From NCBI GenBank assembly GCA_016618085.1, contig JABLTG010000009.1, positions 168,591 to 232,590 of the forward strand: a stretch of DNA of 64,000 nucleotides, read 5' to 3'. Origin of the DNA: Neovahlkampfia damariscottae. Lineage: Eukaryota > Heterolobosea > Selenaionea > Neovahlkampfiida > Neovahlkampfiidae. A program made the position numbers and the translations under genes. The stretch's first letter is position 1; each line of letters begins with the position of its first letter. Of this stretch, positions 43,524 to 55,167 are shown piece after piece. Under the pieces are notes generated by a model. It did no database searches. It saw only the letters and a program-made list of their open reading frames with translations, and was not told the origin of the DNA.

Positions 43524-45753
43524 ATGTCAAAAAATAAAATTGGATTGGAAGTAAATCCAAAATTTATAGAATGTATTTTAGAAGAAATTGAATTGGCAAA
43601 AAAGAAGAGACAAAGAAATTATATTCATACTTTATCAAAAGCATTAAATAGTCTCTATAAATATCCAATAAAATTGAACTCTGGAGAAGAAGCAACTGCA
43701 TTAAATGGTGTAGGTCCAACTTTAGCAAAAAAGTTAAATGAATATTTAAATATTGAGAGTACTTCAAAAAAGAGAAAAAGAGAACAAAACCAACAAGAAA
43801 ATGAAGAAAAACCAAAAAAAAAATTAAAAGAATATATTCCAAGATATAGAAGTGGTGGATGGGCTATTTTAATGGCTATGTGTAAAATGGAGAAAGAGAA
43901 GGAAATGATTGAATTTTCGAAAAATGAAATTATTGAAAGTGCTCAGGAGTATTGTGATTCTGAATTTTTTAAAACTGGAAAATCTCATTATACTGCTTGG
44001 AATTCAATGAAAACATTATTAAATAAGAATTTAGTATCAAAAGTTGGCAAACCTCAAAAATTTAAATTAGAACCAGAAGGAAAATTATTAGCAAAGGATT
44101 TAATTAAAGGTGAAAATAGAATGAATAATTTAGTTTCAAATATCGAAGAGGAATCAGAAGAAGAAGAAGAAGAAGAATATAGGAATGTTGAAAAAGATGA
44201 TAAAAAGAAAATGGAAAGAAAAAATAAAATAGATATTAGTGTTGAATTAATAATGACAGAAGAAGAAGAAGAAGAAGAAGAAGAAGAAGAAGAAGAAGAA
44301 GAAATAGAGACAAAATCAAAAGAAATTGAAGAAATTATCATATTATCAGATAGTGAAGAAGAAAAAGAAGAAAAAATTAAAGAATTAAATGAACCATTTG
44401 ATATATTTTATGTAAATGAATCTAATAAACATGTAAGATGTAAAGATGAATCACAAGTATTAATTTCAAAATTTGGAATATATTTTTTGATTAAATTAAT
44501 TTCAGTTAATAATGATGATTATTCAAATGAATCAAAATTAAAAATTGAAAAGATTGAAAAGGATGGATCAATATTAGCTTGGATATCAGATAGTGATTCA
44601 ACAGAAAACTCAAAAGATTTGATTAATGTTTTTAAAACGAATAAAAGAAAAGAACAGAAATCAATAATAAACAATACAATACCAAAAACAAATAAATCTA
44701 CAATCAAATCAAAAATAAAAAATGAAATATTAAAACAAACATTATCAAATTTAGATTCAAAAATCAAATCAAAATCAAAACTCAATACTAATCCAATGAA
44801 TAATCAACCAATTGAAAAAGAATTCCAACATTTTGAAGAATTCAAGAAATCAAAAAAGTTTGAAATAATATTATTAGTTGATCAAAGAGAAAGGTCAAGA
44901 GGAGATCGAAATCTAATTTATCAAAAATTATTAAAAAAAGGAATAAAAAGTGAACAAAGAAATTTAGAATTAGGTGATTTTTTATGGATTATCAAAAATG
45001 AATTGAATCAAGAATATGTATTAGATTTTATTGTTGAAAGAAAAATAGTAGATGATCTTGTTTCTTCTATATTTGATGGTAGATATAAAGAACAAAAATA
45101 TAGATTAAAAAAGACAAATATATCAAAAATATTTTATTTAGTTGAAGGAGATATATCAAAACATTACTTTTCTAGAATGGGTGAATCTATTAAAACATCA
45201 TTATTAAAAATACAAATTGAAGGATTTTATTTAAAACAAACTATTAATATTGAAAATACAATTGAATTTTTAATTTCAGTGACAAATCAAATTAATAATA
45301 TATTAAATAATAATCAAAATAATCATCAATTTAATGAATTAAATTCAATGAATCAAACTAATAATACTCATATTCAAAACCAAAACCAAAACCAAAACCA
45401 AACTCATAATAATACTCATACAATTTGTAATAATATTCAAAACATCATTTATTCAAATTATTTAACATTAAAACAATTTAATAATTCATTTTCAAAAAAT
45501 AAGAATTTATCAAAATCAGAAGTAATACAAATAATATTTAACATTTTAGATATTTGGTAGACAATTAACTTGTATAAATGGTGTTTCAAGTAAAAAAGCA
45601 ATGGCTATTATTGAACAATATCCATCTCCTTATCATTTAATTATGGCATTCAAAAATTCAGATTCAAATTTATTAACATCAATTAAATATGATGGAAAGA
45701 ATATTTCTACTCAATTAAGTAAATTGATTCATAATATATTTTGTTCAAAATAA
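43524..45753 (+). CDS. MUS81: MUS81 structure-selective endonuclease
   Basis: Catalytic subunit that cuts branched DNA with EME1. N-terminal helix-hairpin-helix (ALNGVGPTLAKKLNEYL), winged helix (RYRSGGWAILMAMCKM), a long acidic linker with a Glu run at about 44260-44300, then the ERCC4 nuclease: ILLVDQRERSRGDR, LELGDFLWI and IVERKIVDDLVSSI with FDGRYKEQKYRL (ERKx3D). After a 28-nt intron the C-terminal HhH2 reads FGRQLTCINGVSSKKAMAII. Start is ATG 43524; an in-frame ATG at 43494 is possible. A diverged paralog lies at 57.1 kb. Confidence 0.95.
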
Positions 45754-45764
45754 AAATTAATTTT

Positions 45765-46291
45765 TTATTCTTTTTTTGAAAATGAAGTACCACAACTACA
45801 TGTTTGTTGAGCATTTGGATTTCTATCTATTCTAAATGATGAACTCATCATATCTTCTTTAAAATCAATAGTAGAACCTAAAAAGTAATGAATCTAGATA
45901 CTTTATACCTTCAATAAAATCAAAAGATATATCATCTACAACCACTGAATCTTCAAATATACTATGAAATAATTAAAAACTATTTTAATGAATTTACAAA
46001 TCATCTGGATTTATTTCTTCACTGACTAAAATATTTAAAGAATCAATTGAAGTTACTTGAAAATTTTGAAGTGAATCCTGAACAACCTTTTTTGAAGTAT
46101 ATAAATATTATTTAAAAGTTACCTCCAGAGTCAATAAATATTCTCAACTTTGCATTTGGTTTTTCTTTTTGAGTCATAATTTCTTTTATTCTCTTTGTAC
46201 ATTCAGGTGTTATCACCAATGGATTTCTTGATTTGTCCAGAGTTATAAATCTTCGGAGTTGTGCGACGTGTTTGAATGAGTTTTTGTACAT
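45765..46291 (-). CDS. ISCA2: Mitochondrial Fe-S assembly protein ISCA2
   Basis: A-type scaffold that delivers 4Fe-4S clusters. N-terminus is presequence-like (MYKNSFKHVAQLRRFITLDK). Core: LVITPECTKRIKEIM, KLRIFIDSGGCSGF (first ligand Cys), then after a 31-nt intron EEINPDDFIFEDSVVVDD, FDFIEGSTIDFKEDMMSSSF and NPNAQQTCSCGTSFS with the two C-terminal ligand cysteines. Four introns of about 30-37 nt. Without the 31-nt intron the gene seems frameshifted. Same pathway as ATM1. Confidence 0.9.
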
Positions 46292-46457
46292 TTCAATTGG
46301 CGCATTTTCTTCAATTATTTTTAATATTTGTTTCTTGGAAATATTCTCAAAAATAATCCAAGTTCGAAGAATTTGCCTAATTATTGGAAATAACGATAAA
46401 TTATTGAACCAATCACATCTCTCATTCTGATTATTGGACAGCTCAAACTTCGAAGTG

Positions 46458-47445
46458 ATGCAAAACGAGAAAGACGAAGAGACTGGAGGTCAATGGAGTT
46501 TTAAAACAGCTTCAATACACCTGTTACAACTCGAAAAAAAACCCATGAGCGCAAAGGAGTTGACAAAGCGAATTTTGGATCAAGGTAGCCAAAATAAATC
46601 CGATTTTTCATTATTATTCAATAGAAATGGTTAAATCTAGTGGAAAAACACCTGATAGGACAGTTGCATCACTTATATATTCTGATATAAAGTCAAAAGG
46701 AGATAAATCTCAATTTATTGGTGGCAATATTTTTTTTTTTTCTAAATTTTGTCCAAAGCCTTTGGAAAAGGATTTTTTGGTTTGCAAGAATTCAATATGA
46801 CACAAGAGGAGATTGAAAAATATTCCAAGGATCATGATCTTGACACAAAACTAATGAAAAAGAGAACTGAAAAAAAAGTAAAAGAGGAAATCAAAAAGAA
46901 TAATGAAAAAGTGGTAAAAAAGAAAAATAGAGATAATGATATTCAAACCCCAGTCAAAAAGAAATTAAAAATTGATAAAAATGAAAAAATCAAAGAAGAA
47001 TCAAATGAAATTAAATCAAAGTTCTCAATTCAAGATGATGGATACTTGTATTTGAGATATGTTTTAGATATTAATAGAAGATTAAAACAAGAAGATAAAA
47101 CTGTGAGTTAAAAAAAATATTAATATTGAATAGTCAGAAGATGATTGTTTAATTTGTAAGAATGGAGGAGAATTAATTTGTTGTGATTTTTCAGATTGTA
47201 CTAAAGTATATCATTTATCATGTTTAAAATTAAATTCTGTACCTGATGAGAAATGGTATTGTCCAACACATTTTTGTTGTATTTGTCCAAAAGATAAACC
47301 AAATGCATTTTATCATTGTACAACATGTCCAAAAGCATATTGTGAAAAAGATTTAAATAATTTTGAACATTTAAAATTAAGAAAGAATTTTATTATTTGT
47401 AATGATTGTTTACCAACTTTTAAAAAAGAAATTGGAGAGAATTAA
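46458..47445 (+). CDS. HARE-HTH plus PHD-finger chromatin protein
   Basis: An N-terminal HARE/ASXL helix-turn-helix (PMSAKELTKRILDQEMVKSS, GKTPDRTVASLIYSDIKSKG, FGKGFFGL) is followed by a Lys/Glu-rich linker. The C-terminus is a PHD finger and an adjoining Cys/His module of NSD type: CLICKNGGELICCDFSDC, HLSCLKLNSVPDEKWYCPTH, CCICPKDKPNAFYHCTTC, ICNDC. HARE domains occur in DNA- or chromatin-modifying proteins and PHD fingers read histone tails. Three introns. The TAA overlaps the TERT stop codon on the other strand. Confidence 0.85.
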
Positions 47446-50400
47446 TATTGAATTTTAAATAAATCTTCGGAATAACATTCATCTGTAACCTTTTGTAATT
47501 CATTTTTTAAATTTTTATCTTCAATATATTTCAAAACATTATCTAACCATTTAATTAATTCGATATATTTTTTTTGTTTCTTTTTTAATACTTTTAAAAA
47601 TGCAAGAATAGTTAAATAATTCATTTTCTTTTCATTTAATGGTGAAAATGATTCATTTTCTTCAATAAATTTTATTCTACTTCTGGCAATTATCCAACCA
47701 TATCCACATAAATCTTCAATAGTTTCTTTTAAAAAATTGAGATTTAAAAATGGTAATGATTTAACAAAAAAATGAAATTTCATTGAACAGAAACACATCA
47801 TTTGAAATACATTTAAATATCTTTTTTAAAATTAATAAATGTACTACTTACATATTAAAATCATTATTTATTGTACTATCTAAAATTAAAGGTGAACATT
47901 TATATGCAACAGTTCTTTCAGAAATTAAAATATGTTCATTTCGTTTACTGTTTTAATGTTCGAACTAAATTTAATCCTGGATTTAAAATATATTTTGATG
48001 TTTGATCTTCAATATTTGTAATTCTTGAATAGTCAATATTGAAATTGAAGTTTTCAGAATTTATAATAAATCCACACCATTTTATGTATTTCATTGTTTT
48101 TACTTCTATTTTTTCTTCTCCATTTCTAATTGAAACTGGATGTGAAACCACAGTTTTATCTTTACTATTATTTTTAACTTTTTATTTCCCTTACTTTATG
48201 GTTAAACCATAAGATGAAAATCCTTGATGCATTTGAAGAATAAAATTTTTGGAATCCTCTTGTGAAGTTGTAACATATAAAAAATCATCAATCAATCGAA
48301 GTAATAATCCAATTTCATTTTGAGAAGAGTTTTCAGAAGATGATTTGTTTGTAAAAATAATTGCTGATTCATTTGATAATTTCCAATTTGATTCATTTGG
48401 TGATGATATTTTAGATGATGATGATGATGATTTAGAACTTTGATTTGAATTAGGTGTTGATTTAGAACTTTGATTTGAATTTGATGTTGATAATTGATTA
48501 AATACACCTGATAAATTATTTAAATGATGATTTTCAAGATGAGCATAAAAATAAGAACATAAAAGTGGAGATAAAATTGAACCTTGTGGAATACCAATAG
48601 TTTGATGATAATATTCATTATCAATTTTTACTATATGTTGTAATAAATGATTTTCTAATAAATTTAAAATATCATCTTTTTGAATAAAATTATAAATAAC
48701 TTATGATTAGTATTTATCAAATTATTATTTACCTTGATCTGAGAATATTGATTTTGGATATTTTTTTGATAAAATTTCATTTGCAAAATCAAAGAATTGA
48801 GGATAATCAATTGAATTTATTGCTTCTCTTTCATATTTTAAAGATACTTCATTTACAAAAGATCTTAAAATATTAAATCTTAAAATAACATATTCATCTT
48901 GTTGAAATATATCTGAAATAACATTAAATAATTTTTGAGTTGGAATTGAATCATATGCTGATTTAACATCTACAGATGAAAAATATAATTTTGAATTTTT
49001 AATATTTTGAGATAATTTAATTTTTGATTGTTGATTCCAATTTTTTAAAAAAGGAATTAATTTTTTATAAATATCATTTGAATTAAAAATAGAAGAACCT
49101 AAAATATTATTTGATTCATTCTTTTTAATTTCATTTTTTAAAATAAATAATGTATTTTTTAATATTGAATTTGTTGATTCTTTTTGATTGGTCTTTATAT
49201 TTTTAATTTTCTTTCCTAAATTAATAATTGGTCTAATAGTTTTTTGTTTTGGTAAGAATCTAACATTGGATAAAGGTAATTTATTATTATTTAATAATTC
49301 AATTATTTCTTCTTTTTTTAATTTTTTAAATATTTCATTTTCATTAATTAATGTATTTCTAGCAATATCTGATATTTTATTCCAAATATTTCTTTTAAAA
49401 TATAATATCTTTCTTCTATTATAACTTGTTTCAGTAATATAAAAATATTTTTTAATAATAAATATTATTAAATCTTTAAATATAAAATTTAAAAATGATT
49501 TCATTAAATTTCTTTGAATTTCAAAATCTTTTTTCTTTTCTCCATTTATTATTATTTTACCCCAATTAAAATCATTTAATTTTATATTCTTTATTAAATA
49601 TTCAAATGAAAATGTTTCATATTTCTTCATGCAAATAAATAATTCTAATTTTCTTTCAAATTCAATTATATTTTTATTAGATCCAAATAAATCATCAAAT
49701 GGTATTAATTTCTTTAAAAAACTCTTTAAAAAGTTTGTAACTTGACAATAATTATTATTTTGTTTCATTAAATAAATATATGATGTTGAATAAGATGATA
49801 TTATATCTTCTTCTTCATTGGTTAATATGTCATCATCATTATGATTGGTTAATATATCATCATGATCAATATCACTTTTATCATCATCTCTCTTAAACAT
49901 ATCATTATTCATTCCTTTATATTCATCTTCTTTTTGTGTTTTTAAAATAAAATCATTTTCTAATTCTTTTTCATGTATGGATGGACAATACTTTTCTAAT
50001 AAATAATTTATATTCTTTAATTTCTTTTGATTTTCAATTATTTTTTCCAAAATATATTCTAAAATTGGATAATCATTTAAATCAATTTCATTTTCTGTAA
50101 AGATATAATCTGATAATTCTTTAATAGATTTAATTTTATTTAAAATATCTAATGATTAAAATAAAGATATTTACGATTCTCTGGAAATTCATTTATAGTT
50201 TTAAAATTCTTTGAATAAAACATTTGTGATCTTGAAATTAAATTTGAGTTTGATGATATTTTAATTTGTTTTAATGTTTCATTTTTTAATTTTTTTCTTC
50301 TTTTTCTTTTTCTTTTTTTTTCTTTTTCTTCTTTCCATTTAAAATTGGAAATATTTAATTCATCTGGTATAATAAATGATTCTGTTAAAGATGGTGTTGG

Positions 50401-51300
50401 TGATGATATTGTTGATGGTATTGTTGTTATTGATGATATTGTTGTTGGTGTTGATGATGATATTATTGTTGGTGATTCATTAATATTGGATGATGAATTA
50501 TTTAATGTAATATTTAAACTAGATAAATCTAATAGTTTATCATTTAATTTATTTTCATGATGATTATATTCATTTTTAAAGATTGGAAATTTAATTTTAT
50601 AATGTTTCTTTTTTAATTCATAATGATGTGAGAATTTTGATTTTTTTAAATAAGATTCAAGTGGTTCACCTGTTATTTGTAAAAATGATTCATTTGGAAT
50701 AGATATTAAAATTAATTTAGTAGATAATAAATGTGTCATTATTCTATCTCCTATTCTTTCTAATAAATCCTCCCATATTCTTTCTTTATTTCTTTTAAAA
50801 TATAATAAACAATACCTTTAATTTTATTAACATTAGTATTTAAAAAATAGGATTGATATCCATAAACAAATGATAATGTACCTGAACCTGGTCTAGTTTT
50901 AGAATAACCAACTATATAATTTTAATTATTCTTTTTTCAAACTAGTTAATATATTTTTTGAGTTTATATTATTTTTTAATATATTTGTAATAACTTGATT
51001 AACAACCTCTTCTTGTGTAAAGTTTTGTGTTATATCATCAATATTCAGTAATATTTCATCTTCATTATCATCTTTATAAACAAAAGTTGAAGTCAAAAAA
51101 GTCATCATTCTTTCATCTGATTTTAAAAATATTTTGTTCACTAAATTCTTTTCTTTTTTATCTAAAATATCTTTCAAGTATTGATATAAAGTTTGAAACT
51201 CATTAGAGAAGAAAGATAATTGAGGACTCTTATTTATCTTGTTTTTAACTTTTTGTTTTTTATTAATTTGAAGTGAAGGTGTATCTATCTTTCTTTTCAT
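47442..51300 (-). CDS. TERT: Telomerase reverse transcriptase, complete
   Basis: Eight exons, about 1200 residues, with every TERT hallmark. TEN domain with GQ region: RPGSGTLSFVYGYQSYF, WEDLLERIGDRIMTHLL, FLQITGEPLE. RNA-binding domain: VTNFLKSFLKKLIPF (QFP) and IKKYFYITETSYNRRKI (T). Reverse transcriptase: NVRFLPKQKTIRPIINLG (1), LYFSSVDVKSAYDSIP (A), IGIPQGSILSPLLCSYFY (B'), LLLRLIDDFLYVTT (C, catalytic Asp pair), IKWCGFIIN (E). C-terminal extension: NIYLNVFQMMCFCSMKFHFF. Introns are 26-58 nt. Ser/Asn-rich insertions sit in the TEN-RBD linker and, of about 65 residues, between B' and C. It lies about 12.5 kb from the chromosome's own telomere. Confidence 0.97.
48330..48520 (-). repeat. Low-complexity insertion in TERT palm, with short tandem repeat
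   Basis: Encodes a Ser/Asn-rich stretch between motifs B' and C. The DNA contains a ~24-bp unit repeated twice (about 48430-48485, encoding NSNQSSKS twice) and a TCA run (48416-48430). Most TERTs have only a few residues here. Confidence 0.75.
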
Positions 51301-51375
51301 ATTTACAATACTTCTCTTTGTACTAGCTTAACTGATCTTTGAATAGATGTTTGATTGGATAAAAAATAAATTTCT

Positions 51376-52105
51376 TTATTTTATAAATGTGGCCGAAGTA
51401 AAATAAGAAAAAATGAAACCAATAAATATACCAATAATTAAAGATATTAAACCAACTCTTGTTTTCTTTGAAGAATATTCACCATCATAGATTCTTGTTT
51501 CTTCTGAAATGATGAATTGAGATAATGCGGATAATGAAATAGAATCACGAATATTTCCATCAAGTATATCATTCTTTAATTCAATTATTGATTTTTTAAT
51601 TATTTTTGTATCTTTATCTTCAAATTTTAATTTTGAAAAATCAAAAGTTGAAAGGTCACCTGTTGATTTATAAATTAATATTCTTGAATTTGATATCTCA
51701 GTATTCATAAAAAACTCTCTAAAAGGTTCAAAATTTTGTGAATATAATCCAAGTTGATCAGATAAAATACTTTGTAAAACAGTTTCAATTCTTTCTTCTT
51801 GTCCTTCTTTTTCTTCTTGTTCATTTAAAATAAATCCATTTGGTAATTCTAAAACATTTTCATTTACAGATGATCTATATTTTCTAATTAAATAAATGAA
51901 TCCACTTTCATCAACTGTTATAATACCAATTCTTAAAAAAAAAGAATAAATTTAAATAATTCTACCTTGTTGGTTGATTTAATAATATATCTTGATTATT
52001 TCTTTCAATTGAAAAGTTTGGATATTTAGAAAGTATATTCTTATTATAATTTCTTTTCACAAAATATTTGTTGTTTTGAAGTATTCTCTTCAACATTGAA
52101 TTCAT
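51376..52105 (-). CDS. Degenerate Nudix protein, mitochondrial and tail-anchored
   Basis: N-terminal basic presequence-like segment (MNSMLKRILQNNKYFVKRNY). Then an ADP-ribose-pyrophosphatase fold: GIITVDESGFIYLIRKYRSS, NVLELPNGFILNEQEE and, near the end, NIRDSISLSALSQFII. The Nudix box itself (QEERIETVLQSILSDQLGL) lacks the REx2EE catalytic residues, so it is probably inactive as a hydrolase. A C-terminal hydrophobic helix (VGLISLIIGIFIGFIFSYF) suggests membrane anchoring. One 34-nt intron. It shares a 28-bp promoter with cyclin C. Confidence 0.7.
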
Positions 52106-52133
52106 TGGTGGATTAATTGGTGAATAAAAAGAG
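52106..52133. promoter_or_regulatory. 28-bp bidirectional promoter
   Basis: This is the entire sequence between the start codons of the degenerate Nudix gene (52105, minus) and cyclin C (52134, plus). It contains two copies of ATTGGTG, one of them overlapping the minus ATG. Confidence 0.55.
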
Positions 52134-53020
52134 ATGAGTTTAACTAATTATTGGAAATCAACACAATATCAAAATTGGTTGAAGAAAAAGGATTCTAATA
52201 TTAAAATAGTTGATGAATTAGAAGAACATGAAAGAAAATTAATAACAAACTATTATGTTAGGAGTAAAGGAATAAAAATAAAAATATTAAAAAAAAAAAA
52301 AAAAAGAAATAAAAAAATTATGTGAAGCATTAAAATTACATCATAGAATTGTTTCAACAGCATCAATATATTTTAAAAGATTTTATCAAAAGTAAAAAAA
52401 AAGAAGGAGAATATTAACTTTTTAAATAGGAATTCATTAATAGAAACAGAACCAACATTAATTTATCCAACATGTATATTATTAAGTTCAAAAGTTGAAG
52501 AGAGTGCAATAACTTGTCATACTATTTTACAAGCCTTACGTAAATATTATTTTCTTTTTAACTTTAAAAAGAGATTAAAGAAATTACTATTAGTGATTTA
52601 GCTCAAACTGAATTTTATTTAATATCTGAATTAGATTTTAGTTTAATTGTATTTCATCCATTTAAATCATTAAAATTATTTTTAAATAACTCAGAAATTA
52701 GTTTCTTTTCACAAACATCAAGTAATACATTAATATATTAATGAATAGTAAATATATTAAATGATAGTTATTATTCTGATATATCATTACAATATCCACC
52801 TCATATCATTGCTTTATCTATTATTTATATTACTGGTATTTTAGAAAAAAGAGAAGAAAAAATTAGACTTTGGTTTGATCAATTAAATGTATCAATGAAT
52901 TCAATTGGTGAAGTTATAAATGAAATTGTTGATATGTATGAAATATTAAAAGATTTTGATTCAAAAATTTATATTTTATTACAAAAATATGAAAAAATAA
53001 AAAAAGAAAAAATACAATAA
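52134..53020 (+). CDS. CCNC: Cyclin C
   Basis: Regulatory partner of CDK8 in the Mediator kinase module. Start MSLTNYWKSTQYQNWLKKKD matches the family start (NFWxSSHYxQWI). Then ALKLHHRIVSTASIYFKRFY, YPTCILLSSKVEESAI, EFYLISELDFSLIVFHPF, and YPPHIIALSIIYITGI with IRLWFDQLNVSMNSIG. Both cyclin folds are complete. Four introns of 27-46 nt, the first next to a long A run. No CDK8 in the window. Confidence 0.93.
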
Positions 53021-53119
53021 AAATTTAGATATAATTAAAATTTGAAGGGATTTGAAAATTATAAAAAGAATCTTTTTTTTTATCCAATCAGATTATTCTA
53101 TTTTTCTAATTGAAGAGAG

Positions 53120-55159
53120 ATGATAAAAATAATCTTCGTTTTACTTTTAATTTTTGAAATATCATTTGGATATTTACCTGGTCTTGACCATCGTTTTTAT
53201 AGTAGAAGTGAAGTTATTGAAGTAAAAACAAGAAAGTTGGTTTCAAAACAAGCACTTCCTTTTGATTATTATTCTTTAAAATTCTGCAAACCAAATCCAA
53301 TTAAAAATTCAGCAGAAAGTTTTGGTGAAGTTTTGTTTGGAGATAGAATTGAAAACTCACTTTATCAAGTACATTCTCTCATTATTTAAATATATTTAGG
53401 TTCAAATGTTAAAAGAAGTAAAATGTAGAAGATTAGATAGATTTAAAGATATTCAATGTACAAATCCAAAAAAACAAGGTTGTAAACCAGTTGTATCAAA
53501 TTGTCAAAAATTAACAAAAGAAGATGTTACTAAATTTATTCAAAGAATTAAAGAGAATTATGAAGCTCAATTGTAAGATTTATAATTAATCATAAATTAT
53601 TATTAGTATATTTGATAATCTTCCAATTGCTAATCTTCAAAATCCACTTATTTGTGGAGAGTTACCAAGTTTAGTTTCAAAAAAAAAGTAAGAATATATT
53701 TTAAATAACTTTTAGATTTTATACAAGACCTGATGGATTTCCAATTGGATGTAAAACTAAAAAGAATGAATATTTTATTAATAATCATTTAACATTTAAA
53801 TTAAAATATCATTTAAATAAAAATATGAACAAGTATTCAATTGTTGGAGCAGCAGTAATACCATCATCTATTGATCATACTGAAACATCATGTGATGAAG
53901 ATAAACCATTACCTGAAGGAAGAGATAAACTTAAATTAAAAGTTGATACAACACAAAATATACAATGGACATATTCAGTTGTATGGGAATCAAGTGAAAT
54001 AAGATGGGCATCTAGATTTGATGCATATATTCAATCATCATCAGATGATTATAAAGTTCATTGGTTTTCTATTGTAAATTCATTAATGATTGTATTCTTT
54101 TTAACTGGAATGGTTGCAATGATTATGTTAAGAGCACTTCATAAAGATATTGCATTTTATAATGATGATAATGATACAGAAGATCCATCTGATGAAACAG
54201 GATGGAAATTAGTACATGGTGATGTATTTAGAAAACCAAATTTATCATCATTTTTAACTATTAATATTGGATCAGGAGTACAAATATTATTAATGTCAAT
54301 TGTAACATCAATATTTACAATACTTGGATTTGTATCACCATCTTATAGAGGTGGATTAATGTCTATAATGTTATTATTATTTGTATTTATGGGTATATTT
54401 GCTGGTTATTTTTCAATGAGATTTTATAAATTCTTTGATGGAGAATATTGGAAAACAGTTACATTATTAACATCATTATATTTTCCTGGATTAATTTTTA
54501 TTTCATTCTTTTTAATTAATTCATTTATATTTTTTTCATCTTCTTCATCATTAGCAGTACCATTTACAACACTTTTAATGATTGTATTATTATGGTTTGG
54601 TATTTCATTACCATTAGTATTTTTAGGTGGATATTTTGGATTTAAAAAAGATAAAATGAATAAACCAACACAAGTACATAAAATACCACGTCAAATACCA
54701 ACTCAAGTATGGTATATGCAACCTTATTTTTCAATTTTTATTGGTGGTATTTTACCATTTGGTGCAGTATTTATTGAATTATATTTTATAATGTCATCTA
54801 TTTGGTTACACAAATATTATTTTGTATTTGGTTTTCTTTTTATGGTATTTATAATTTTATTAATTACTTGTGCTGAAATTACAATTGTTATGGTATATTT
54901 TCAACTTTGTAATGCTGATTATAGATGGTGGTGGAGATCATTTTTAACACCTGCTTCATCTTCAATTTATTTATTTTTATATTCAATATTCTATTTTTCA
55001 ACAAAATTGAGTTCAGTTACAAATATTACAATGATGTTAGTATTCTTTGGTTATACAGCAATATTATGTTTATTCTTTTTTATTTTAACAGGTACTGTTG
55101 GTTTTTTTAGTACATTTTGGTTTATTAAATCAATTTATGGTTCAATTAAAGTTGAATAA
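53120..55159 (+). CDS. Nonaspanin TM9SF, copy B
   Basis: Second TM9SF protein, with signal peptide MIKIIFVLLLIFEISFGYLP. Luminal domain with LPFDYYSLKFCKPN and SFGEVLFGDRIENSLYQ. After three short introns: KVHWFSIVNSLMIVFFLTGM, then the long exon with GWKLVHGDVFRKPNLSSFL, YFPGLIFISFFLINSF, GGILPFGAVFIELYFIMSSI and a final FIKSIYGSIKVE. It differs from copy A by a longer luminal loop (about 53400-53800) and belongs to the TM9SF2/4-like group by its length. Role as for copy A: endosomal or Golgi sorting. Confidence 0.95.
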
Positions 55160-55167
55160 AGAATTCT

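Noticed and set aside
44054-44341. Poly-serine frame on the minus strand
   Set aside because: It is the antisense of the polyglutamate linker of MUS81.
45540-45560. Premature stop in MUS81
   Set aside because: It lies inside a 28-nt intron; splicing gives FGRQLTCINGVS, the normal HhH2 start.
46050-46080. Apparent frameshift in ISCA2 after CSGF
   Set aside because: A 31-nt GT-AG intron restores FTSKFSISEEINPDD, with correct family spacing.
50345-50560. Plus-strand frame opposite TERT with Val/Asp repeats
   Set aside because: It is the complement of the low-complexity Ser/Thr/Pro linker of TERT, not an independent gene.
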